Shown here: in pieces, positions 21,661-30,710 of the stretch
How positions within the stretch are numbered: the first letter of the stretch is position 1
Layout: every line of letters begins with the position of its first letter
Notes under the pieces: model-generated
What the model was told of the DNA's origin: nothing
The model's database searches: none
Seen by the model: the letters and a program-made list of their open reading frames with translations, nothing else
Translations under genes and position numbers: made by a program
Assembly: GCA_039566865.1 (NCBI GenBank)
Contig: CM076947.1
Span: 8,749,501-8,813,500 of the forward strand
Direction: 5' to 3'
Origin: Aurelia coerulea
Taxonomy: Eukaryota > Cnidaria > Scyphozoa > Semaeostomeae > Ulmaridae
DNA: 64,000 nucleotides

Positions 21661-21911
21661 CAAACTTTTTTGATTCGATGGGATCAATTGCGACGAAATA
21701 GGATTAATTAGGATGAATTAGGATGCACAGTTGTGACCGGTTTTCATATATCGGAAATGATCGTAATTGATCGTAGACCCTGAATTCCGACGAATTACGA
21801 TGAAATGCGATGAATTGCGACATATGAAAACCAGCCTTAATGGAGTCATGTAGCAGTAGCCTCTCAATAATGGCTAGACCTCTTTTGACTCACTCAGAAG
21901 GGAAAGTCTAG

Positions 21912-22888
21912 ATACCATACTGCAACTTGGGAATAGTAATTGAACAACAAAGGCTCAACATTCTACCACCCAGAGTGCTACCAGGATCAAATATGAAATT
22001 TCCCTACATTTTTGTTGGCGATGATGCTTTCCCCTTGAGAACAAATATCATGAAACCATACCCGAGAGGGTATAAAGAAGAAAGGGAGAAAATTGCAAAC
22101 TACAGTCTATCAAGAGCACGCAGGATTGTAGAAAATACATTTTGTATTGCTACATCAAGGTTTCATGTTTTTCGGAGAGCAATATGTGCCAATGTTGAAA
22201 CAGCTCAAAAAATTGGTAAAGCAGTGTTAGCACTTCATAATTTCTTGATGTGTGGAAGTTCAGTTTCAACGAACAGTGAATATTGCCCAGCAGATTTTAT
22301 TGACAATGAGGTAGAAGGAAGACTGACAAATGGAGGGTGGAGAAATAATTCAAGTAATCAAGCAATGTTCCCAATTTCTCAAATGGGATCCAACAACTAT
22401 TCCAGAGCTGCAAAAGAAACAAGAGACAATTTCAGAGATTATTTCTGCAGTGCAGCAGGTTCTGTTCCATGGCAATGGAATGCAGTCAGAAGTACACAAG
22501 CCCGGGGGGGGGGGTACTTCATTGTCAACATGATTCGACCTGAATCTGGACTTTGAGAAAAGGACCCATTCGTATGACGGAGTATTCAAAAATTTTCAAG
22601 CCCATTTGCATGAATATCAGGAAATTTTTGACCCATGTGCATGAATTTGTCGATTTGAAACAAAGGAAAATTTCATTTTGTTTGGCCTGGATTATCATTA
22701 TGGGGCCGATTGATAAGAAAATTCTCAAAGAAGTACCAATCTACCAGAATTGTGGTTAAAAACAGACCCATATGTAGAGAATTTCGGATGAAAAGACCCA
22801 TCCATATGAGCGGCACGTCCAGTACAATTTAACAATGAAGTACCCCCCCCCCCCGGGTACACAAGATGTCTTTGATGAAAATCATTGA
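21912..22888 (+). pseudogene. Second PIF/Harbinger transposase, C-terminal part, split near its end by a MITE
   Basis: A different Harbinger lineage from the one at 12837-19419. It opens IPYCNLGIVIEQQRLNILPP, then FPYIFVGDDAFPLRTNIMKP and the Glu region SRARRIVENTFCIATSRFHV. It continues to VPWQWNAVRSTQ at 22500. A 356-bp MITE interrupts there, and after the target duplication the last codons (DVFDENH) and TGA follow at 22866-22888. The region with the two Asp residues is absent upstream, where the duplicated 60-bp block lies. The fragment's own frame is otherwise open. Confidence 0.8.
22501..22856. mobile_element. Poly(G)-ended MITE, copy A, perfect 9-bp target duplication
   Basis: 356 bp. 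Ends are a G-run followed by TACTTCATTGT; the right end is the complement. GTACACAAG flanks both sides (22492-22500, 22857-22865). Inside there are paired 'GACCCAT..ATG' blocks. It lies in the last codons of a Harbinger transposase. The 9-bp duplication suggests MULE mobilisation. Confidence 0.88.
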
Positions 22889-23569
22889 AACAGCTTTGAC
22901 ATTTCAAACATCAACAAATTTACAATATACTCAATGTGAAGTTATGAGAACTTAAAACAACAATTGAGAAGTCAGTCAACAGAATGAATAACAGGCAAAG
23001 TTTGCTGCATACTGGATCCACCAAAATAAAATGTAGCTTATATATTTGACCTCACTGGCTCAAAAGTACTTTCTATCTCATGACAGGATGGTCTAGCCAT
23101 GGTTGAATTCTAAATCTAAAAGCCAAACGTGGTTAGTGAACAATTTTCGACTGCATGCTCAGATGGTTGTACTTAAGTCAAGTTTTTGAATAATATCTCC
23201 CTTTGAAATAAATTAGTACATACACCTCACAATGTCCTATCATTTTGATGAAAATGCCTAGTGACAGAAAATTGTAAATTGGATGCCATTTTTAGCAATG
23301 TTTCCGTTCCCAAATTGACAGTTGGGATTCTGGTATGTCAATGTAGTGAGATGAATTTAGAAAATACAAGTTATAAACTGATGGAAAATTTTATAAATTA
23401 GAAACTTTGAAAGCCATAAAAATTAGGGGACTTTGGAAGTAGATGTAGACTTCTGAATCATTCATACAATGATGCATACAAGTTTTCATAGGAAAGGTCA
23501 GGACAATTTGATATATATGTACTTCGTTTTCCCTATCAACAAGGACAAGCTTGCTGACTTTTTTAGCAC
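22889..23569. other. Non-coding spacer
   Basis: No ORF or repeat supported. At its right edge (about 23560-23578) is a solo end of a TA-target element (GACTTTTTTAGCACACCCAGTA). Confidence 0.4.
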
Positions 23570-23578
23570 ACCCAGTAC

Positions 23579-23937
23579 CCAGGGGGGGAGGTACTTCATT
23601 GTTATATGGATGGGTTTTTTCTTCTGAAATTCCCAACACATGGTTCTGTTTTTAACTATAATTCTGGTAGATGGGCAGTCATTTTTAGAATTTCTTTATC
23701 ATAGGCCCCATAATGATAATCCACATCAAAAACTGAAAATTTCCTTTGTTTAAAATTGACAAATTCATACAGATGGGTCAGAAATTTCCTGATATTTATG
23801 CAAATAGGCCCTTAATTTTTGAATATTCTGTCCTATGAATGGGTCCTTTTCTCAATGCCCAGATTCAGGTCAAATCATGCTGTATGCAATCAGGTCACAC
23901 AATGAAGTACCCCCCCCCCCCCCCCCCCTTCCCTCGG
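23579..23937. mobile_element. Poly(G)-ended MITE, copy B, perfect 9-bp target duplication
   Basis: 359 bp, related to copy A but inverted relative to it. Left end CCAGGGGGGGAGGTACTTCA; right end a long C-run after ACAATGAAGTA. ACCCAGTAC flanks both sides (23570-23578, 23938-23946). Contains the same internal ACCCAT/GGGTC blocks and the CATAATGATAAT segment of copy A. Reading frames across it are by-products. Confidence 0.88.
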
Positions 23938-23946
23938 ACCCAGTAC

Positions 23947-24571
23947 TGCATAATGAGAAAAATATATTGCTGGCGCATGCCCATTTACAAATTAGTGAAA
24001 ATGTTACCATCGAGTCACAAGCGTCTCCTAATGTTTTACCTCGCAAACAGGTCCAGCGCTTAGTGAGAATGAATGTTGATAAATAAGCATCTTCGGACAC
24101 ACTCATCAGGACAAATAGGTGTGTTGAGTTTACTACTTTGCAATGAAATCTGCATTGTTGGTAGGGGAGAGTTTTTCTAGCTGTAACAAGCGAACAGAGT
24201 GGCTGAACTGATCTAATAAAAGTATGGATTTGCCCGAAGAATGATATAAAGACCCTTAAGTGAAATAGATGGATAGATGTGACTGCAATATACATAATTT
24301 ATCGTTGTAATAATTTCACAAAAATAGTATTTCTGAGACAAGTGGCCGTGGTCAAGGTGATCTCCTTTTTCTTCTCCTCACATTCGGAAACAGTAAATAT
24401 CTTTCCTTATGTCTAGGCTACTCAGGCACTTACCTTACTGCAAATAATTGAAACAACTACTTGGGATCGCTTCATCAAGTCTATTGGTGAATTAGACGGA
24501 CCCTTTTTGGAGCAGTGTAAAGCCCTCATAGCAAAGTCCTCATAAGGAAGAATTATCCATGCGCACTATGC
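23947..24571. other. Non-coding spacer
   Basis: No supported gene or repeat. A plus-strand ORF at 23835-24086 runs out of the poly(C) end and is not convincing. Confidence 0.4.
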
Positions 24572-24580
24572 CTCTTTCAG

Positions 24581-26246
24581 CGGTGTTACTAAACTATGGA
24601 ATCAGCCAAAACGAGCAAAAATGACCCAAAACGAACCAAAATGTCCCAAAATAAGCAAAAATGACCAAGAGCAACCCAAAAACGAGCTAAAATGACCCAG
24701 AACGAACCAAACACGAGCTAGAATGATCCAGAACAACCCAAAACAACCTAAAAATGACCCAAACCGAGCCAGAGTGACCCCCAATAAACCAATAAATTGA
24801 ACAGGCCTGAATTTAGGCCATTTAATGCAATACTGTTCGTTGGCAGTCTCATATTGATGCATCAATAACTGTAAAAAGCAAACTAAAAAGCCCAATGCCA
24901 ATTTCAGACCAATTTTTGACATTTTTCTTCTCCAGCATTTGTTTATTCTGAACCTGCCTCTGTCAGATCCACCTGCCTCAAAGAATTGAATGCTGACTGA
25001 ACAGTTATTGATCTACCATATTTAGCAATCAAAATTACCAATTTTCACCCCACCCATTCTTTTACTCCTGCAGACTCTAATAATTTCGTAATAATAATTT
25101 CATAATTTTAATCATCTGGTAACGTTTTTTTTACATGACAATATGCAATATGCAACAAAATGCAAGTGCTCTGCCTATTTTTAGACGTATTTACGCTAGA
25201 TCTCCAATATTCCGGGTGAGTCAGAAAAAACGTGGGGTGTTTGGCGGACTGTGACGTCGCGTTTAGCCATCCGACCGTTGTGAACTAAATTATTCCGTGC
25301 AGCCATGAATCTGACTTAGATCTTAAACTTTTCTCCATCGAAATCGGTCATGTGATTCATTATTTAAAAAAGATTTTCTTCCTAAAACTTTGTATGGGAG
25401 TCTTGCAAACTGAGGAAACCTTTAACCAAGCCCCTTCAGCATTTTAGCCTTGCCAAAGCTGCGGGTACACGTGGTATTATCTGGGGAGCATGAAACAGTT
25501 CGGAAATAGTGTTTTCTCCTCTGGGATGCCTTGTCACGTCATAACTTGTCCTGCAAAGAGAATATGTTTGAGAGACAGTAAAAATGCATGCTTCTTTGTG
25601 TTGTAAAGAGATTTATTTCAACAAGATCAACGCGATGTTTCATGACAAAACTATTTCATTCTCCCCTGATAATACCACGTGTACCTGCAGCTTTGGCAAG
25701 GGTAAAATGCTGAAGGGGCTCTATCAAAGATTTCATAAGTTTGCAAAACTCCCATACAACGTCTTACGAATAAAATATTTTCTGATTAATACATCAAGTG
25801 ACCGATTTCGATGGGGAAAAGCTTATGATCTAAGTTAGACCTCTGGCTGCAAGAAAAAATTTAGTTCACTACGATCGGGTTGCTGAACGCGACGTCACAA
25901 TCCGCCAAACACCCCACGTTTTTTCTGACTCACCCGGTATATAATATGGTTATATTTTAAAATTATGCGTCAGGTCACAGAGAAGTTTACGAGAATATTT
26001 TGGTAATCTCATAAAAAAGCAAGTTATCCCAACACAAGACGAGAGTCTTTAAATGTGGCCCTATAATGTGTCAGAGATCAGGGATCAGATCTAATGATGA
26101 TAAAAAGGGGTCATTCTGGGTCGTTCTGGGTTACTTTGGCTCGTTCTTTTTGTTTTTCTGGGTCATTTTGGCCCATTTTGGGTCATTTTGGTTCATTTTG
26201 GTTCGTTTTGGGTCATTTTGGGTGATTCCATAGTTTATCAATACCG
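24581..26246. mobile_element. Fold-back MULE-type MITE, copy 2, with a nested element
   Basis: Same family as 5081-5950 but in opposite orientation. Ends CGGTGTTACTAAACTATGG and the complement of CGGTATTGATAAACTATGG. Arms are degenerate CAAAATGACCC / GGGTCATTTTG arrays (24600-24780, 26110-26225). A perfect 9-bp duplication CTCTTTCAG lies at 24572-24580 and 26247-26255. The interior aligns with copy 1 (for example the TTATCCCAACACAAGA and GCAATATGCAACA segments). It is interrupted at 25210-25937 by another palindromic element. Without that insert it would be about 940 bp, close to copy 1. Confidence 0.88.
25210..25937. mobile_element. Long palindromic TA-target MITE nested in copy 2
   Basis: About 728 bp with inverted arms of roughly 300 bp each (left CCGGGTGAGTCAGAAAAAAC, right its complement). 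The arms share segments such as GGGGTGTTTGGCGGA and GGTACACGTGGTATTATC. The empty site is visible in copy 1, which reads through AGATCTACAATATATATAAT without a break, and a TA (or TAT) is duplicated at the junctions. No transposase. A related solo left end (CCGGGTGACCCAGAAAAAAG) lies in intron 1 of the HECT gene near 59567. Confidence 0.85.
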
Positions 26247-26255
26247 CTCTTTCAG

Positions 26256-27639
26256 CAGCTATCATCGACAAACAGTAAGGGAAACTACTGATAAATTCTT
26301 ACTACTACAGTACTCTCAACGTTTATGTAGATCAACATGCTGCAAGCCAGGTTTTATTTCAAATCAACTCATAGACCGGAACTTTAAGCTTGCCATGCAG
26401 TTTTGAAGTTTTGATAAAAACAGCTGGAAGTAGTAAGGATAAGATCTCATTTTGACATCTATGCTTCGAGAGAAGGTAGCTCATAAAGCACAAATTCTAC
26501 AAATTAAAAGACATTGTGAGACTTTAGAATACGCTTAGAATCAATATGGTCTTCATTACAATTGCACATGAATACATTTTAATGATCGACAGTATTAGTA
26601 AATGTTGCTAAGTTTCAAAGAGCTTCACCCTTTCGATAACCTATTGCTAGGCACTTTCATAAAAATTCCAAATGTCAGTTACTGCTTTGCTTTCATTTTT
26701 GGATGAAAAAGCACTACAAAATAGCTTGGAAATTGATTTCCCTAGTCTCTTACCTTAAATAGAAGTGAAGATAAACAATTTTAAAGTTTGGCCTAAACCT
26801 GCAGGAAAGATGAAGAAAACTTGCGACCTTGCGGATTTGATCAAATTCTCTTCCGCCATAATACACCTTACGTGTGTTTACATATTTTGGGGAAACTTCT
26901 TTATTACGTTCGCTAAGCGAAAACATAACAAAAAATACATCATTTTGAAGAGGAAAGACTAAATTTTGTGTGCATTGCTTTAAATTTGTAAATCCATTTA
27001 AAAATTTGCACATAAAATGCCAACGAAAATTTCCTTTCAGTTTGAATCCTTTCAAATCATTGTAAAATTGAAGCTACTCACCTGATTTGCAAATTTTTTT
27101 CACGCACATTCACAGGAACCTACCCGACGCCATTATTTTAAGTAATTGAGGCTATTGGTCGCAACCGAGGCTAGAACAACAGCGCGCAAAACACGCAGTC
27201 AAACCCGAACGGTCATCTGCGGTCGCAACCTTTCTTCATTGTTTTGATCAGAAGGATTTCCGCGGTAAGTTGTCTTTTATGAAAGTACCTACTATTGCAT
27301 ATAATCCAGGTTATACATGATAGCTGTACATATCGTACCCTAAGTTGAAAAACATGATATCATTTGAAGAAACATCAACAAGCTATGTATCCTTGTCACT
27401 CACTGTTGCCTCTTTGATAGATAAATTCCATATAATTCTTTTTCATATCAATGAAAATCTTTAACCAAGGTGACAAATGTTTCCAATGGAATCAATCATA
27501 GAATGAACAGGGTCCTTGAGAAAAGGACTAGAAACATCAACAAGCATAAACAGGATAAGTGGAGGGTTGTAGCCCTTGTTGGTTCGCACTTAGTGAAGCC
27601 GTGTTTTTTTTTTAATAAATTATATTGTAGCTCATTGCC
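26256..27639. other. Non-coding stretch
   Basis: No gene supported. At about 27180-27265 a GC-richer patch ends in a good donor (TTCCGCG|GTAAGT), which could be a non-coding first exon; nothing upstream or downstream confirms this. Confidence 0.35.
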
Positions 27640-27890
27640 TGAGGGAATACATGCTTTGTGGATGGATGGGGGTCTACCGCCTGATTTTTAGACATCTAAT
27701 TACCAAAATTTGCATTTTACCCATTTTTATCACAAATTTGGCTGAAACTACCTATTTCTAATTATTTTGGGTGATTTTCAGCTTAACCCACCTATTCTAG
27801 AGGAAAATCTGCCGAAAAAGGACCCTTGTTTGGATAAGTTTGGACCCAACGATCCACCCATGTGGGCAGCACATACCCATACCCTCAAAA
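27640..27890. repeat. Degenerate MITE-like segment related in style to the poly(G) MITEs
   Basis: Left GAGGGAATACATGCTTTGTG then GGATGGATGGGGG; right complement reads GAGGGTATGGGTATGTGCTG then CCCACATGGGTGGATC. Internal ACCCA-type blocks resemble those of the poly(G) MITEs. No target duplication seen. Confidence 0.35.
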
Positions 27891-27916
27891 TGCTATGATG
27901 TTTCTTTCTGATGTAG

Positions 27917-28094
27917 CTACATCAACAAAGAAGACATTTCTAATGGGATGGTGCCAGTCATGTCAAAAACCAATGGAGACTGCCTTTTAAATTCGATTGG
28001 GAAGTTACTGTTTGGCACAGAATCAGTGTCCCCGATCCTACGTCTTTTGGCCACTGTCGAAGCAGTGCAACATGTGAATCATTTTTTGCACGAG
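27917..28094 (+). CDS. Orphan exon with OTU-type protease motif
   Basis: Open exon with acceptor TTTCTGATGTAG|CTAC and donor CACGAG|GTAACT. It reads INKEDISNGMVPVMSKTNGD then CLLNSIGKLLFGTESVSPIL and RLLATVEAVQHVNHFLHE. The 'NGDCLxxSxxxLLFGTExxxxxLR' pattern matches the catalytic Asp/Cys segment of OTU-like cysteine proteases (also found in vertnin-like and transposon-encoded proteins). The His-containing C-terminal part was not located with confidence; an open region at 28980-29504 is a possible continuation. Role (deubiquitinase or element-encoded) unknown. Confidence 0.5.
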
Positions 28095-28977
28095 GTAACT
28101 ATCTTACGATAAATTTCATCAAATGTTTTATCAAGTTTTCTGGTCTGTGCTGGATTAAGCGTGCTGTGAGATAAAAATTAAGTGGCGTCCAGTATTAAAA
28201 ACTAAAGCGTTAATCTACCAGTCAGAGGCCAACTTAGATGACAAAATCTTGTTTCGCAATCTTCAATACCCAACAACTGGAAAAATGCCTGTAAGCGGTT
28301 TGTATGGGAATCAACAATTGCACTTCCCATTTTGGTCCATGATTTATTAGGCATGGAAATTTAAGTTCACTACAATTTTCAATTTCAGAAAAAAAATTTT
28401 GATTTCAACAGCAACTAAATCCTGGAAAAGAATAGAATGTGGAATTCTTGTTACCATGCATGCCCCTTACAGACATTTTTCTAATTCTTGGGCCTTAGAG
28501 ATGAGTAATTTTACCAAATAAATTTTGTTCATCCAAGTTTTTTTTTATATACACAATCTAAAAATATATTATTTAACAAAGACATAGTTACAAAAAACGA
28601 TACCATTGGGAGCATGATAGGCATGGCTACCATAAATGATCTTAACAAATAACAATACAGATACTAAAGGCTATACCAAAGTTTCTGTTGGTCTCTCCTA
28701 AGGGAGAAACCAGCTTCATCCAAGTTAACCTTTGCATGATACCTTTGCATGATATATTAACATTTCAGATGAATACGTCCACTCGATATCTTAGAGGGAA
28801 GGGTGACCGAAGAAGCACATTTGATTGTCGTGTCGGTCATATTCCCTGAGATATCTTGAAAGAATCCTTCCCAATGCATCCCATGGCAAGGTGAGGATTG
28901 TACCTCGCATTGATTCCCAAGGATGCTTTCAAAAGGGTTATTATGGGTGGTTCATTGTCTGTGTTTTGTAAAAAAAC

Positions 28978-29504
28978 ATGGAGGTGCATCTTGGGTCGAT
29001 CTCGGAGAGGAACATCTCCTTAGAGGTAAATTTTTGTTTGGAATTCCAAGAAGGTAAATCAGCAAAGGACAGACAGTGGGGCATCTTTGAACATCCTAAA
29101 GAGGTTTTAAGAGCACTCCTTTTATGGGATTGCAGGGAGAGGAATTGTGCCGAGAAAGAAAAAGGGGAAAAATGGAGGAGAGTGGGGAACGTAGGAAGAG
29201 TAAGAAGGGTGCAGCGAGAATGGAGGAAAAGACAGTGGATATCATGTCAGATGCAACAAACCAACATGGAACGGTGTGTCCAATATCCTGTCCTTGTCAT
29301 CTGCCCAACAAGCTTCTTGCCATGGAAAAGAACCTGCAGGTGGGGGTAAGTTGGTTGGAACGTGCTGGGGAAGGATTGTTCTTGGAACCCCAGGAAGAGG
29401 AGATCCCCGCGGGGACACGGTTATGCATGTACATGGATAAGCTAATTGACCATGAATCCTCTTCAGGAGCATCTGGAAACAATCATTCCAAAATAGTAAA
29501 TTAG
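28978..29504 (+). other. Weak coding candidate with a SET-like motif
   Basis: Two overlapping frames are open. The later one has a K/E-rich stretch, a Cys-rich segment (GTVCPISCPCHLPNKLLAME), and then GEGLFLEPQEEEIPAGTRLC, which resembles the start of a SET-type 'GxGLF...IPxGTxLCxY' motif. No catalytic SET residues follow. It could be a broken exon. Confidence 0.3.
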
Positions 29505-29522
29505 ATTGAATCATTGTTGGTG

Positions 29523-29580
29523 TTAACCCTATCCAGACTGGGCTTTTTGAGCTACTAGAAGACTGGGGGGGGGGCTCTCT
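29523..29580. repeat. Left end of a TTAA-target (piggyBac-like) element
   Basis: GTTAACCCTATCCAGACTGG followed by GGGCTTTTTGAGCTACTAGA and a G-run. It resembles the TTAA|CCCTATTTTAACC end at 32859, but no matching right end was found. Confidence 0.35.
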
Positions 29581-29899
29581 AAAATCGCCATTTCTTCACT
29601 TACGTAGACAAAACTCACCACGCAGGTAGCCGTGTTTATGATCTATCATTTTTCACAAAAAGAATTCTAAAAAAAGAAATGACGTCAGCATTCGATCATT
29701 CGAATGTTCGAATCCTTCGAAACATATCTCATCGTGATGACGACATGCTACAACCCTATAAAACATCAAAACCCCCCATCTATAGCTCAATCCAATGAGG
29801 AATAAGAAATGTCTGAACTTAGGTCGTATGTAACAAGTCTAGACGATTTCAAATTTTCAAACAAACCCCCTAGATGAAAAGCGCAACATTCGAAACCCC

Positions 29900-30296
29900 C
29901 TGGCAGTCGATAAAAATGCCGTGAAAGCCTTCCTTCATTGGTTAATCAAACTTATAATGTGACGTTCGATCAGCAGAGGCCGTAAGTTCTCGCTGATTGG
30001 ATAACATTGTGTGTCCCTAAGCGATGACTATCAACCAATCAGCTAGTCGGAAAATTTACATTCGATTCAATTTGAACATTCGGTTCGATTCGAGCGTTCT
30101 ATTCGATTGGCTTTAAAAGCTCACGCGCGGTTGGAATCAGCCTCTTCGCATGATTCACCTGATACTCAAGAATCCGCAGACAGTGAAAATTACGAGAGTG
30201 TGCGAAGAGATGGAAGGTAGAGTACCGACTACCACTGTGGGCTCTCCTTCCAACACTACAACAACATCACCATCGACAGCCAGTGTTACAGTACAG
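29900..30296 (+). promoter_or_regulatory. Candidate promoter and first exon upstream of the RING gene
   Basis: A CCAAT/ATTGG-containing region (GCTGATTGG near 29993; ACCAATCAGCTAGTCGGAAA at about 30035), then repeated TTCGATTCGA-like motifs, a TATA-like GGCTTTAAAAG and an ATG at 30150. The reading ends at a splice-like donor (GTACAG|GTGAGA, 30296/30297). The segment ACCAATCAG..TAG..GGAAAATT.ACATTCGATTC is shared with the region at about 37990-38030. The LINE at about 30310 starts straight after the donor, so exon 1 may have been separated from the RING exons at 35.7 kb by the LINE. Inference. Confidence 0.35.
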
Positions 30297-30710
30297 GTGA
30301 GAAGATGCGGCCATCATCTGCAGATTTGCTTCCAGAAAAATGAAGATCAACTTCATGAGCAACAGAAAAAAACAAATGGCAAAACCAATCCAAAGAAAAG
30401 ATCTTGGCTTCAAGTCAAACAAAGAGAAGAAGGTCGATGTTTTTGTCAACGAGTCACTGACAGTGAGAAACAAACTTCTGTTAAAGCAAGCTCGAGATCG
30501 GAAGAACGAAATTGGTTGGAAATATGTTTGGACAAGAAATGGGACGATTTACGCACGCAAAGAGAAAGACATAGACTTTGTGCGAATTAAGGACGAACAG
30601 GACATCTACGCAAAGATGATTTAGGTGATACTAATCTTTTTCTCTCTCCTATTCTTATACTATCCTTATCCATTCCGTCACATAATATTGAATCTAGCTA
30701 GAAATAAAAG

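Larger units (their letters stand above)
12587..21837. mobile_element. Complete PIF/Harbinger DNA transposon, about 9.25 kb, with nested inserts
   Basis: Left end AGGCTGGTTTTCATATGTCG, right end its complement. TAA lies on each side (12584-12586, 21838-21840), the 3-bp TWA duplication typical of PIF/Harbinger. About 110 bp at each end is inverted and rich in GAATTRCGATGAA-like subterminal motifs. Inside are a plus-strand transposase and a convergent minus-strand MADF (Myb/SANT-like) gene, the canonical two-gene plan. A 4-kb inverted repeat array lies in the transposase intron, a LINE fragment lies in the transposase ORF and a Penelope fragment lies near the right end. The transposase is disabled; the MADF gene is open. 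Confidence 0.9.

Noticed and set aside
29523..29910. A full piggyBac-like MITE
   Set aside because: Only a left-hand TTAACCCTA end is visible; no matching right end.
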